NCBI GenBank assembly: GCA_000320605.2
Contig: KB445791.1
Location: 1,630,302-1,694,301, forward strand
DNA length: 64,000 bases
Direction: 5' to 3'
Source: Gelatoporia subvermispora B
Lineage: Eukaryota; Basidiomycota; Agaricomycetes; Polyporales; Gelatoporiaceae
The position numbers and the translations under genes were made by a program. Below, piece after piece: positions 11,801-24,409 of this stretch. The notes beneath the pieces were generated by a model, which worked only from the letters and a program-made list of their open reading frames with translations, was not told where the DNA came from and ran no database searches. Within the stretch, counting starts at the first letter, position 1. The number at the start of each line of letters is the position of its first letter.

Positions 11801-14514
11801 TCCCTCTTCTGGGAGGTTCTCAAATAGGAGGATGACACGGCGTAGGAAAGATGCTACCCAATCAGCAAAGCTTCCGGTGCTATCGACGATGTCTCCATCT
11901 TCAATCCCCGCGTCGTAGTCGCCATCAACGCCATCTGCCATCCCGTCGATCCCATCGGGAAATTTATCAAATTCGAGCTGAGGAACTCGCGAGGACGAGG
12001 GCGGCGCAACGTCGATGTCGACCGCAAGTGATTGCTCCCCTGACTGTCTGACGAGTTCGCCAAACTTGATATGTTGGGCGATCTCGATTACAAATGATGT
12101 CGTGCAAAACTGCCGTAGCGTTCAGTTGAAGGGCACGAGGCATTACAGCACATACTCACTGTCTTTGGGGGATCGTTCTAGATCGAATTCAGACGCTGTC
12201 AAGGATGCGCTGAAGCTATAGGAAACTCACCAAATCAATTCCTGGCAGGAGCAGCTCCAGGATGGGAAGTAGGTGCTTCGCTCCTGGGTAATACACGTGA
12301 CGACAGACGATCGCTGGAGCTACGGCACCGAGGGCCTTGATCACAGCAATGGTGCGCTGCGTCTAATTATACCATCAGAAGTCAGGGCCTGGACAGGTTC
12401 TAGGAACAATACACACCTCTGTCAGCGTCTCCAGAGCCGGTTCCGCTCGCTCCAGAATCGGGTGGAGAATTAGATCAGGTTCCATGACACTCATGGACTT
12501 CAAACAGCTCTGGATATTGCTGACGGTCTTGGCATCCTGCGAGAACATCGCAAGTAACACGACAGTCCTCAGACTCTTGACAAGCTCTCGCTTCATGTCC
12601 CTCGTCAATCTACGATGCTAAATCGGATGGCAGTGAGTTTCGGCCACGTCCGAGGGCCAGATTGCTATGTAACACACCATGGGCGTCTTGCAATCTGGTT
12701 GCTGCTCTTCATGCCAACCTGATACGATCCTCATTAGCTGCATCCAGTGCAGTCGCGGCGACAGTCTTACGCTTGTTGAAGTCGTACACGATCCACTTGA
12801 TGAACGCAGACAGCTGCGAAGGTCAACACAGCGCCATCAGCACACAGCTCAGCATCACACGTGTTTCGTTCTCAAGCGGGGACAAGGTGGAATAGCTACA
12901 GATACAGATGAGTAGGAATATACATACGTCTGTTGTCCAGCTTCCCGAGTTTGTCGGGTGGAAGAAACCTTCCGTAGACGCGACAAACTTAGCCAATGCG
13001 TCTAGCGCTTTAGACCCTGCGAGGTACGTCTTGATTTTCATATTCGCGCCCTTGCGAATAGGAGCAGACAAGTAGTCGCCCAGTCCGCTACTAGTGTGCT
13101 GCGGTAGGGGCGTGCTCGCACCAGAGTGCTGAGGCGTAAACTGCGGAGTCGGAGCAGTTGATCCCGGTGTAGGCAGTCCATCCGGAGCCATCGAGTACAC
13201 AATAATGCGCGCCAACGAGGCTATCCGCCAGTTCGGCTTTGGCAGCCTGTTGAGCTCGAAGCTTGCCTGATTGTCCGCATTTGGACCTGTCGTTAGCGAC
13301 CCAGCGTCCGCAAGCGGAATTTCTATCGGAAGGTCAGACATGTTGTGAATATTTTAGCTGAGAACAGGCGCCATACCCATTGAGGCCATGCACTTGCACA
13401 TGAGGAAATCCCACTCATGTTCCTTGAAGATACCGACGTCTTGGAATAGTCCTCCCCAGCGCCACTTCGTTTCGAGGTCCTCTTTCGAAAAGTTGCGGCG
13501 GCCCTCATTCTCGGACCGCTCGTCATCTGGAATTTCTTCGAGTCTCTTCGGATCGCTGACTGCAGGGTCCACGTGCATCTCCACAAGCTGCGCCAGGAAG
13601 TGAAGCATTCGGTCGTCAAACATATACGAGTTGATTGACTCCCACACGCGGAATAACATAGGCAAGTATGATTGTGGGTGCGTCATCGGCAGGAATGTGA
13701 GCATGTAATATTGGGAGGCCAATGTATGCTAAAAGAATCATGCTCAGTTAGGGCTTTGTATGTACGGCATCTCGATACTCACGCTCAAGTTGCTCCCATT
13801 CAGCATGGGGACAAAAGTAGACAGCATCTCGTCAATAGCAGCTGGATGGAAGAAACGCCGTACAGTCTGAGCAATGTAACCCATGTAAAAGGGAGTTTGA
13901 CTGCCAGTATGCATTACTCGACTATTCTCGGAGTACGCACAAGAGTAGACTCACCTGAGCTCGAACTGTCTCCTTGTCAGGAACATCACCTTGCTGAGAA
14001 TATCGTACACGGGCTTCCAAGGTAGCCTCATATCCTCAAGGGTCAGCTTCTTCTTTGACCTCACAAGCATCTGTAATGTGTCGGCGCAGCTCGCCACTAT
14101 ATTGCCCGGCATGCCGGGCGTAGTGCAGATATGATAATACAACTTCGCCAGCTTGATCCTCTTCTCTTTCGGAATAGGATACTTTAGCATGGTCCAACTA
14201 AAACACGTGCACTCAGTCTCGACTGCGAGCTCAGGAAGCACGGACCGGACATACTAGCTCAACATACTGTCCCACTGCACGAGGCCAGGCTCAAAGTCTT
14301 TGGCCTCAACGGTCTGCGTGATGCGCAAGATTATGCCATCGAGCATTTGCTGCATCTGCGAGTTGAGCTCGATTGAGTACGGCAGGAGCCGCGCATAATT
14401 GCGCAGCTTGACCATGTAGTGGTCGGAGGCATTGCGTATGTCGTCCGGGATGTCGGGCCCGGGGTCGTGAATGGTAAGACCTGACAGATTGGGAACGTGC
14501 ATAGCGTGTATCAT
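5842..14514 (-). CDS. BLM10: Proteasome activator PA200 / Blm10 homologue
   Basis: PA200/Blm10 is a very large HEAT-repeat protein that caps the 20S proteasome. The start at 14514 reads MIHAMHVPNLSGL; a second in-frame Met at 14502 is also possible. Recognisable blocks in order include LKYPIPKEKRIKLAKLYYHI (near 14180), WKPVYDILSKVMF (near 14010), TFLPMTHPQSYLPMLFRVWE with LEIPDDERSENEGR-type sequence (near 13690-13480) and WRWGGLFQDVGIF (near 13450). The C-terminal part carries LRQRHAAILGICALIDSYPY and KWMPQLLTSVL (near 6240-6140), then ASQFKKTHQDTWHED and LTGSS. The last coding bases, after an intron at 5908-5850, restore the tail Tyr-Tyr-Ala, the HbYX-type motif that docks into the 20S alpha ring. 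Dozens of short introns cut the gene. Size is consistent with the family's usual 1,800-2,100 residues. Confidence 0.88.
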
Positions 14515-14857
14515 GAGAGTTCCAACGAGAGATTGAGAAAAAAAGAGATGCAGTACAGGAGGAAACCCAAAAGTTTGTTCAGGATGACAGTCTACGTCAG
14601 CGCATCATTCCGTTGCAGTGAGTGGCGCCCCGCGCGGATACGATGTGTCCTCTTGCGCCACATCCCATCTGTCGTATGTTGCGGCCTTATTTTGAAGCGC
14701 TGCTGCTACTTTCCGAGACCACGACACACTCAGTGCAATCCGTGACAGACAGGATGGATCCCGGCCAGGTCTTCAGGGACGTGCCGCGAGGTCGAAAGAA
14801 GCGTCCAATGGCAGATATCCACGCGAGCACAAGAAGTATAGTACAGATACTGATAGA
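14515..14857. other. Intergenic, upstream of PA200
   Basis: About 340 bp between the PA200 start and the stop of the next minus-strand gene. It should contain the PA200 promoter and a 3' UTR. Nothing else was recognised. Confidence 0.5.
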
Positions 14858-15983
14858 CTACGACGCCGCAGTAGAGGCCTCGTCCGCCAGCTCCTTAATG
14901 GCTTTCCGGCGAACAAGATCCCATATGCCGTTCCTCTGGGTCCTCGCATCTCCTAAGCCCTCTCGAATTTCCTCGAGCCGTTCCACATACTCCCGCCCGT
15001 CATCCTGCAATTCGCGCAGGTTTGCTAGCGCCTTTTCCAGATTCTCCAGGGGCATGTCGGGGTGCGTGAACACGTTCGGGTCATACAGCGGCGCTGATCC
15101 ATTGGGCGGGCCCGAGAGGAAGATCTTGTACACGGACGGGATCAGGTCCGGTGCACGCGCGACGCGCCGCTCGCGCTCATCTTGTTCGTCCCCTTCCTCC
15201 TCCTCGCGCTTTGGCACAAGAGAGGGGTCCGTGACGTCCAAGTCAGGGTCCTCGCTCATAACTTGCCAGAGACGGCCTAATGCCCGCCTTACAGAGGTTT
15301 CGCCCTCAATGAGACTATTTGTGGCGTATTCGAGTTCGTCGAGAAGATGTGATCTGAAGGAGCTTGTTACCGCCTTGTCCATAACGAATGACGTGTAGGA
15401 TAGGTGTTGAACACGCGGAGCAGGGTATGGCGCGGTTGCTGGTGGTGAAGGCGAGCGGAGGTGGGGCAGGACAACTGGGACAGGTTCCTCAGGTTCCGGA
15501 GGAAGCATCGCCTTCAACCGTTTGCGTGCGCGGTCCTCAATCTGTTGGTGTAAACGTCAGTACGCGGATGGACAGACCGCGTGGTTGCGCACGCACCTCC
15601 CAGTCCTCCGTCGAAGGTGCCCAAGCCGTCATCTTTCCCTTCCGTGCCCATCGCGCGTCTTTCGCTGTTTTGTGACCCCAGTTCCCTCTGGCTGGGTTCG
15701 TGGTGGTATCTTCGTTGTTAGAGTCGTAGCCATGGGATGGATAGTACCAGGTGTTGCTGTCGTTTGACGGAAGGCTGAGAATCCTATAGTAGAGATCGTG
15801 TCAGACCGTGGTCGCCGAATGAAAGGATGCCACATACCCAGGATCCTCGTATCTGCCATCGTATCCAGGCCCGTCCATTGCTGCAAATGATCGCTTGGTG
15901 CCATTAGTGAGGCCAGAGTGCTGCTGGTGGCTGGTGGAAGGGCGGGAGAGCGGGAGGTCGTGCGCGGCAACGTCGGAGGCCAT
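14858..15983 (-). CDS. Candidate Rxt2-like subunit of Rpd3L deacetylase complex
   Basis: Exon 1 starts at 15983 (MASDVAAHDLPLSRPSTSHQ) and ends near 15838. Exon 2 (near 15785-15600) reads LSLPSNDSNTWYYPSHGYDS then NPARGNWGHKTAKDARWARK. After a 50-60 nt intron the last exon begins IEDRARKRLKAMLPPE and continues to 14858. The block LDELEYATNSLIEGETSVRR followed by ALGRLWQVMSEDPD resembles the N-terminal Rxt2 region as I remember it, with a basic RGN-type segment before it. An acidic stretch and a helical C-terminus (NLEKALANLRELQDDGREYV) follow. Rxt2 is part of the large Rpd3 histone deacetylase complex; an Rpd3 homologue lies about 10 kb away. The assignment is by motif memory only; a basidiomycete-specific nuclear protein is the alternative. 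Confidence 0.5.
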
Positions 15984-16482
15984 GGTGCCTCGTGGTGTGG
16001 GTATAGTTTGCTAGCTCGAGGATAGTCTGGCGGACAAAGGAGATTGTCTGTTGGGCGAGACTGGGGGAGGATATTGTGAGTAGTGTTGTGTGCAGCGAGC
16101 GCCGGGCATAGCGCCGGACACAGCGCCGGACACAGCGCCGGGCACTGGGCGGGTTCGCTGTGTCGCCTGGGCGGGCCTCTGCCGGACTGGCAGCTCGGCG
16201 CCCCGGAGTCGGCCGGCAGCAGGACCGGCAACGGACCGGCGCGTCGGGGGCGTGACCGGGGGACTCCTATTGGTGGAATTGTTGAGAGTTTGGTCAAGTA
16301 CGTCGCCTGCGAGTCGACGGTGGTGTAGAGCGCAGGCTCCAATTCTTTCATCTGCCTGCCGCAATCTCTTACAACCTTGTCTGGCTTATTGTTCTTTGCT
16401 TTGGTGTCTGGAGATCTCTGCTGGCGGCTGAACACTATTCCTGAGCCAAACACCTCATCCAACTGCGTCTCACGACGCGTCT
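15984..16482. promoter_or_regulatory. Divergent promoter region with 12-bp tandem repeat
   Basis: About 500 bp between two start codons pointing outward. It contains a GC-rich tandem repeat at 16098-16145 (listed separately) and a GC-rich stretch up to about 16260. Both promoters should lie here. Confidence 0.5.
16098..16145. repeat. Four tandem copies of a 12-bp GC-rich unit
   Basis: Four consecutive copies of AGCGCCGGACAC or one-to-two-base variants (positions 16098, 16110, 16122, 16134). The two middle copies are identical. The array lies between two divergent start codons. Confidence 0.9.
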
Positions 16483-19400
16483 ATGGCTGATATTCCAATA
16501 TCCGACCTTTCCGAGCCCAGCAGGAAGGAGGTCGCGGAAGGAGCCTCGCAACCGCCTCAGGACCCTTCGCAAGAGTCCTCCAGCTCTGCGAAGGATGACG
16601 CGACGGCAGCGTTCAGACCAGGCGTGCAGGGCGAGGCAACCCCCTCCACACCTTCCCCTGGTTCAGGCTCTGTCCCTCTCAAACCGGCTTCTGCAAATGG
16701 TTCCTCCTCTGGCCAGAGTTCCACTTCGACCCTGAGCATGCCACATCCCAAGAAGTTTACCCATGTCAATATCAATAGGAAGTTCCTCGAGAAGGCGTCT
16801 GCTTCCTCTTCAGGTCAGACGTCATCTGCCTCTGCCATGACAAAGACTGGGAGTTCCAACCGTATGTTGCAAACCTCACTCATAGAGGACAGGCCAGACA
16901 CTCACTCCTTGTGGCCATAGAAAAACCGGTCCTTCAGACCGCCCCTTCGCACTCTCGGCTTGTCACCACCAAATTGACAGCCACCCCGCAGCCCTCCACC
17001 ACTACAGGCCCAGGCTGGTCACGTCCATCGTCTGCTGTGCCCTCATCCGCCCCCACCCCGTCCTCTGCTACTGCACCGAAACCTCCAGCTCTGCCCACCG
17101 CAGCCCCTGGACATGCGCCACCTCAATTACCCCCTGCGGGCAAGGTTATTCAACCGCAGCCACGTGCAGCGTCTGATGCCCCGTCATCAATTAAGAAGGA
17201 TGGAAGCAGTAGACCTGCGTGGGGAAATACAAAGGCCGCAGCGACTCTGGTCAACAAGTTGGATCTTACGCAGTTGGACTTCCCGACAGCAGCAGAGGTG
17301 GCCCAAGGTGAGTTCATACACATATACCCATGCCTTGCCATTCCCAAATCTTGCCCATGTCAGATCGGGCAAGCAAGTTGTTAGAGAAGAAGCAAATGCC
17401 ACCGCCAGCTGCGCCCCAGAAGGCACCCAGTACAGCCGAAGCTGACGCGTTCCGTGGCCTGCATCTGGATCCGAACGCTCACCATTGGGATGAGGTATGC
17501 ATAAATGCTCATGTTCTTGGTGATTCTGTATCTTAAAGAACCTGTAGGAGGAGGACGATGACAACTTCCTTGAGGGTGTGATCGACTTCGGAGATGGAAA
17601 GCAGTACAATGTCCAGTCAACAGAGGGACAGACTGCGTCCCCGCAGGAATTTTCGGAGCATGCACTTGAGGGGGATGCAGATTCCAGACGATTGGGGACC
17701 ACCGCTTCGGATCAGCCGGTGAGCAAGGAGGAACGCTTCGCCGACGACTTTGACCGCAGCTGGCCTCGTTCGAGGATCACAACGTCGTTCCCGACCCAGA
17801 CACGAGAGCAACTAGCGCCAGCTTCCACCTCGCCAACATCGTCTCAGTCTGTGCATTCGCCCTCCGAGCATTCTCGTGTATTGTTCAATGAGCGGCTGAA
17901 CAGGCTGGAACCATATTCCAACGCACACCGGCAAGGGCCAGTGGGTCCCGGTGGATTCCTCCGCAGAGGTAGTCGGTCTGAACATCCCACTTCCCCTACG
18001 GAGCGGAACGGACGTGATCTTCCGCCGCATCAACACCCACATGGCGTGCAGCTTTTGCAAAAAACGCACATAGGACATGGTGCCGAGTCTCCCGCAGGTG
18101 ACCGGGGCGCGTTCCCGCCGCAGGGCGAGCGATTCCGCGACCGCGAACCTCCAAGGCGGGATCACACCTTCCCGCCACACGGTCACAGCATGAACCGTCC
18201 GCCGTCGCACGGTGCACCGGCACGCCCGAGGGATCATTTTAATCCTTTCGGACTACCGTCGCTTTCTCCAGTGGGGCCTGGACCACACGATGGTCCTCCA
18301 GAAGAGCGACCAAGGCGAACATCGACAATGGGTCCACCACCCCTTCCTCTGCCTGTGCATGATCGCGGTAGAGACGGGCGACAGCTGCCGCCGCACCTCT
18401 CGGGTACGCGACCAACGCTGGCCCCTCTGCGCACTGGTCCCATGTCAGACAGGCAACCACCCTCCGCGCAACTGTCAGCCGAGCCTATTCCGATTTCTGG
18501 AAGTGCGGCCCCTGTACAATCGGCCATACAGTCGTCACCTGTCGTATCCGAGAAGGCACTGCAGCCAGCAACAATGCCGGTCATGGACCCCGAGGAGGCG
18601 ACTAAGACCGTGATGCATACAGCGGCGGAACGTGCGCGACTGAGGCGACAGCAGGAAGAAGAGGAGCGGGAGAAGGAGAAGGAGCGCGCGAGAAGGAAAG
18701 CGGCAGAGTTGGAGGAGAGGATTAAGGCACAGCAAGAGAAGGCACAGGCAGCTCATGCACCGCAAGCCACAGTGCAGCCGGTACAAGATACCTTGTCTGT
18801 TTCGATAGCCCATCCTACAACTACGAGTAAGGAGTCGCCAATGAAAGAAGCCCACAGAGAAGTCACGGAAGCCCAGGTACGTCTTGTTATATGCGAATAT
18901 TCTGCTGTGTATAAACTGATTTGTTACACAGGTCCTTGAGATCATAGAGGACGCGATAAAGACTGTACCCAAGTCTGCACCTGCACATCTGACCCGTCCG
19001 TCTGCAATGGCGGAGCAGGCGTCTCCGATCTCGCAGCCGGCCTCGTCCATGCGCCCTAACTTCACGCGTGAGCCCTCAAGGCAAGCAACACTCCGAACGG
19101 CCGAAAACCGTCGTCCTCCCGGTCTTGCTTCCCCTGCAATCTCTCCTGCAGCACCTTCCCCTTCAGACGTTCCGTCCTGGCGCAGCTCAAGGCCTCCAAT
19201 CCCCCGCGCGTCTGTTCCACATCCCGAGCCGACGCAAGCTATGCCACCGCCTCCGCCGCCACCCATGCTGGCAGAGGCAGCATCGTTCCCTACGCAACAA
19301 GGCGACGAGGACATCGAGGTAGTGGACTTCTCCGAGTTCGGCAAGTTTGCGGGTGTAGAAGCGCCAGCTGACAAGCCGGAGGAACAACGAGCACAAGAGA

Positions 19401-21837
19401 CGCGGCTGCGTCCCCGGAGGCCTTCTGCTGCAGACTTCTTGGATGATGATCATCCGGTACCACGTACTACAACGCTGCAGTCAAGGAGTGATGAAGGGCC
19501 GTGGAGGCGTAAGCCAACCGTCCCGGTCGTTTCTGAGGAGCAGTCGTTGGCGGTTACCACTCAAGCAGAGGTACAAACGTCGCCGAAGCTGTCAATGCAG
19601 GAGAGGCCCAAGGTGCACATAGTCACTCCGGACGTCGCGGAGTCGAAGCCGGCACCCTCAGCGGTCCCTGGATCCGGTAGAACGGCCGAGGAACATGTGC
19701 GGGCGCACCACGCTGCTTCTTCAGCAGTGCCACAAAAGTCTCCGTTGACGCCGGCGTACCGCGAAGCGCCGATGTCCACCCTCAACGATGTAATTTCCCG
19801 TATAAAGGGTGCGCTGGACGGCATGCACACTAAGCCGGAGCCTCAGGAGCCTCAGGAGCCTCCGAGGCAGCAGAAATGGCTGCCTCCAGCACTGCGGCAG
19901 AAGATCAGTCCGCCGCCGAGTACGCCAACGGAGGTGTTTGATGTGACTATACCCGAGCCACCCAGGTCCCCGAAGCCCGTATGGAATGTCTTCACAGTAA
20001 AGCTGCCGCGGACATCCAGGCCAGTCGACGCTGTCAGCAAAAAGCAACTCAACATGTTTTACAGCCACCCGCGCGTGCGCTGGGACATTCTGTCGTTCAA
20101 CCCTGCTCCGATGGGCTTCAATCGACGGGAGTTCAACCCGAACGATGCGCTCTTCCCTAGGCCACCCCCGCACAAAGGGCCGATTCGGTACCGGGTGCTC
20201 ATTCCACGATCACGCCGTACGGGACCTGTGGTCAATTTGCCCCCGTGGTCTTCACGGCCGAACACACAGGCTGATTTCGCATCGAGTTGGCGAAAACCAA
20301 TGACGTCATCTACGAAGCTCATTGAGGTTGATGAACAGCAGCCCACAGGGCTAGACACTGTCAGCCGTTCACCACCACCTGAGGCAACGTCTGCATCCAC
20401 TGTTCCATATCATGAGACTGTCACTGTGGCACTTACAAACGGCATCCCCCCAAAGGGTCGATCACAGCCCAAAATGCCTGCTGGCTCTGACGTAGCGTTC
20501 TATCGTGATGCACGCGTTGAGACTACGGTGGAGCCCAAGGCGACTGTACGGTTTGTCTTCACCAGCGAACTCGAGGAGGAACAAACATCACCCAGAGCCC
20601 TCCAGGCGGATGTTCCTGCGGTTTCTCAAGGGTCGGCGAGTTCCACTGGTCGCACAGCTGTAGAGCCGCCGAGTGCCTCTCCTTGGAGTGTTGTCGTGTC
20701 CCCTCCGTCACAAACAATTCGGAACGAAGTGGAATCTGTCGCGCAGATTGCGCAACTCGTAAGTCATAATGACTATCACGAGGCAAGAAGGCTCAGTGCT
20801 GACTTGTCGAGTAGTCCGATCACAGGCCCAGAACTCCGCCTTCACAGTCAGGCAGCACCTGGATGAAGTCGCCGAAAGCATTCTCCTTGAAAGAGTCTCC
20901 TTCGAGGGCACCTGACCCTGAACATCTGAAGGCTGTCTGGTCGCAAGCCTCTGACAAGGCTGAGTTGCCATCCGTGAATTCGCTTGAAGGCATTGCGGAT
21001 GACTTAACTGCGGTGCCATTCACAATCCAAGACGTCAAGTCTGAAGACGGTGAGACGCCACCACCCTCCGGATCTGGTGTGCCATCAAGGATGTCGCTGC
21101 ACGACGTGCGACGCGCATTCCAGCAGGTGCCTTCGCCCTCAACGAGCACTATGTCCAAGAGCACCTCGATGTCGTCGCTGACCTCGCCAACGAGTAGCTC
21201 TACGAGTCGTCAGCAGTCAGCATTTGCCTTCTCTCCTCCCATGCAAGCTGCGAACCTGCGGCCGACGTACACATCATATCCTTCTCCGCTTCTCAGCCAT
21301 TCCCCTCCAATGATGTATCCCCATCCCATGGCCGCCAGTCCTGTACCGAGACATATGATGGCAGCTTCACCCTCCTACGGCCAACCTGTGTGGGTACCTG
21401 TTCCAGGACCTGCTCCTCAGATGCCAGCTGGCATGATGCGCCCACCAGCATCACCATATCCTGCGCAGCTAGTGCCCTATCCTTCCCCAGGTGGCCCACT
21501 TCCAATGTATGCGCCGCCACCTACTTTGCAAACTCCGACGTCACAGCCGCCGAATGGCGTCCCCACGCGTGCGCATGCAATGCCCATGATGAGTCCGGTC
21601 ATGCAACCCTCACACTCCAGTCATGGCATGTATGCGGGAAGCCCCGTACTCATGCATGCGCCAGTGATGTCGGTGCCTTCAAGCCATAGCTACCATTCCG
21701 CTGCTACGCTTCAACCGCACCAAGCACAGACCCGTAGAGCCTTTGAGAACCCGTCGGGTGTGCCTGTCCAGCCCCCCTCCCAGCATGCATCGTACTCTAC
21801 TGTTCCTCCGACCAATTTTGTCCGGCCGAATTGGTAG
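16483..21837 (+). CDS. Large disordered Ser/Pro-rich conserved fungal protein
   Basis: The start MADIPISDLSEPSRKEVAEG at 16483 follows a leader with no earlier in-frame ATG of note. Short conserved islands sit in low-complexity sequence: KKFTHVNINRKFLEKAS (near 16752), SHSRLVTTKLTA (near 16950), LDLTQLDFPTAAEVAQ (near 17270), DNFLEGVIDFGDGKQY (near 17560) and ERFADDFDRSWPRSR (near 17730). A charged coiled-coil (RLRRQQEEEEREKEKERARR) lies near 18640. The second half is Pro-rich; its only ordered-looking part is near 19980-20240 (WNVFTVKLPR, WDILSFNPAPMGFNRREFNP). A 56-nt intron at 20759-20814 joins the frame to the C-terminal Pro/Met/Ser-rich part ending NFVRPNW. The VNINRKFLEK and GWS islands are faintly like the BAT2/PRRC2 N-terminus. 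Function is unknown. Confidence 0.75.
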
Positions 21838-22031
21838 ATGTCGTATCCATAATTTCCCGCAACGAACTGTCTTACGCTACCGTCATCTTGGGTGCTGTTG
21901 TTATATCATACCCTCCGCAAGCTATCGATTATTGCTTTTTTCTCCGACATTCTTCACATTATAAGCGCGGTATCACAGGTAAGTCTAGGACAATTACAAC
22001 AACGAGGATAGCGAGAAGGTAACGTCTACGT

Positions 22032-23815
22032 TTAAGCATGCGCAAGCTGGACCGCCTGCTCAGCGGCCTCATCAAGGTCATCGAAAGGAATGATCTTGAG
22101 ACCGGATTCACGAATCATCCTGTGGGGGATATTAGCAACGAAATTCCGATCGTGTTATTAGATCATGACGCACTGCTTAGCCTCAGCCTCCTTGGTGCCC
22201 TTCAGCCTGACAATCAAGGGAATGCTCATCGACAGCTCCTTGGATGCCTTGATGACACCCTCTGCGATGTAGTCACAACGCATTATACCTGCATTGACGG
22301 ATGAGGAATGATGGTTGCATCACTGCATACGAGAAAAGACATACCACCAAAGATGTTGATGAAGATGCTCTTCACCTTGGAGTCAGCCATCAGAATTTCA
22401 AATGCCTTCTTGACAGTCTCAGGAGTTGCTCCTCTGAAATTTGGCAGCACAATCAGATAATTTATCAAGGGATGATATCGCAAGGACATACCCTCCGACA
22501 TCAAGGAAATTCGCCGGGTTGCCACCGTGCAGAGCCAGGACATCCATAGTGGCCATTGCCAGACCGGCACCGTTCACCAGGCAGCCGATGTTGCCATCGA
22601 GCTTGATGAAGTTGAGGTTAGCTTTCTGCGCCTCAACCTCCGACGGCTCCTCCTGCGTGATGTCTCGCAGTGCGAAGACGTCCTTCTGACGGAACTCGGC
22701 GTTATCATCAAAGCCGAACTTGGCGTCCATGCTGAGAATGAGGCATGAGAAATTGTTCGAGGACCGGGTAGGAACGTGCTCACCAAAGAACATGACCGTC
22801 AGCAGTCTCAGCCATTGGGTTAATCTCAATCTGCGTCGCATCCTTGTCCTTGAAGATCTTGTAGAGGTTGATGAAGATGTCCGCAGCCTCCTGTTGCGCA
22901 CCCTCGCCCTTGAAGCCCAACTTCTTCGCAACCTCGAGGGCCCCCTCCTTGCTGAGGCCGTTCTTGAAGTTGATGGGGGTGGTGATGATGGCATCCGGGT
23001 CCTTCGCAGCGACCTCCTCAATGTTCATGCCACCCTGCGCTGACGCGACAAGGACAGGACCACCCGTTGCGCGGTCGTTGAGGACCGCGACGTAGTATTC
23101 GTGAGTAGGATCCCGGCGCTCCGCCAACATGACCTAGTGAGGAATAATTTCTACGTGTCAGTACACAGTGTGGTCGGATACTGGTTGAGCACGCACCGCG
23201 TTACAGACACGTCCAGCAGCACCAGTCTGCTTGGTAATGAGCTTCGCGCCGAGCATCTTGCCAGCGTACTCTTTCGCTTGTTCGGGGCTAGTGAGGAATT
23301 ATGCAAGCGGAAGCGTTGGTCAGCCATACTGCCATCACGATAGGTATGGTATAGGACTAGCACGCACCTCTCAACCTTGTGAACACCTCCCTGGAAGCCA
23401 TTGTCAAATTTACCCTTCCCTCGGCCTCCAGCAAGCACTTGAGCCTTGATAACACATCCGGTAGATGCTAAGTCGCGTGGATATGTCGTCAATACCTCAC
23501 AGACACGCCTATATGGGACACTGCGCACCGAACTGCTTTGCGGCTTCGAAAGCCTCTTGGGGGGTCTTTGCGGGAAGGCTTTTTGGTGTAGGGATGCCAT
23601 ACTGCCATAGGTTCATCAGAGTTTGGCTAACAGGGGGAGGATATCGAAACGCACCGAGTTGAGGAGGTTGACGGACTGGTACTCGTGGATGGAGAGGAAA
23701 CGCCTCTGGCCCGCAGACACGGTCTACGCGGCTCGATCAACCAGGTGGGCGCGCAAAACATCGGCAAGTCACTTACACGAGTAAACACGCCCGCTTTCCT
23801 CAAGGTCGTAAGCAT
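22032..23815 (-). CDS. LSC2: Succinate-CoA ligase beta subunit, mitochondrial
   Basis: This TCA-cycle enzyme converts succinyl-CoA to succinate with nucleotide triphosphate formation. The start [13 protein letters not shown] at 23815 begins a mitochondrial presequence, continued after a short intron by [19 protein letters not shown]. The ATP-grasp part contains [20 protein letters not shown] and [20 protein letters not shown]. Further on come [46 protein letters not shown] and the CoA/phosphate-loop signature [20 protein letters not shown] followed by LDVGG. The C-terminus reads [20 protein letters not shown], then [14 protein letters not shown] and VQLAHA. All expected blocks are present in order, with six or more introns. 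The partner alpha subunit is not in the window. Confidence 0.95.
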
Positions 23816-24409
23816 GATGGGGGAGGGGGATGCAAGGATTGCTGGGGGATTGATGTCGCCGCTGGCCACGGCGTGCCCAGCTGTAGTCGAGAGTATTGCT
23901 TAGTCAGCAGATTGGGGAACTCAAATGCGCGCCTACAGCGCGAATTTACTCTCAACCAGAAAGACGACGACGGTTGGTCTCAATAATGTGCTCTTCCTGT
24001 CTCTCACCAACTACTTCTCAATGAGCTGTAGTCTGGATACATCTGGGAGATGAATCTTTGTCCTCGCTTTGAGTTCGGACTGCTTATCGTTGGGCAGCCC
24101 GAAATTGTGCAGAGGAACATCCTCCGAGCAGTAGCCGTAATCGCATGTATCTAGAACACGCATTGACACATAAAATGACTATGTTTTCCCCGCGCACCAC
24201 GTTCCTATTGATGTTCTCCGTCGGAGTTCCTGGAAGGGCTCGACCCGGCTTCGCTGGCACATCCACATTGCCAGCAGTGCAGAGCACCACGACGACCCTG
24301 ACCTGACCTGGCCAATTTCGTCAAGTGGCACTCCACTTCTGGCCCAGACACGTTTGAACACACATCCATCTGTTTTTACTGGGCGGGTTTCTTTTTCACC
24401 GCTATCAAT
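23816..24409. promoter_or_regulatory. Divergent intergenic region LSC2 / DinB-like gene
   Basis: About 590 bp between outward-facing start codons, expected to hold both promoters. No repeat, TATA box or hidden gene was identified. Confidence 0.45.

Noticed and set aside
20740..20880. Apparent frame shift splitting the Ser/Pro-rich protein into two genes
   Set aside because: A 56-nt intron at 20759-20814 with proper ends joins both frames exactly.
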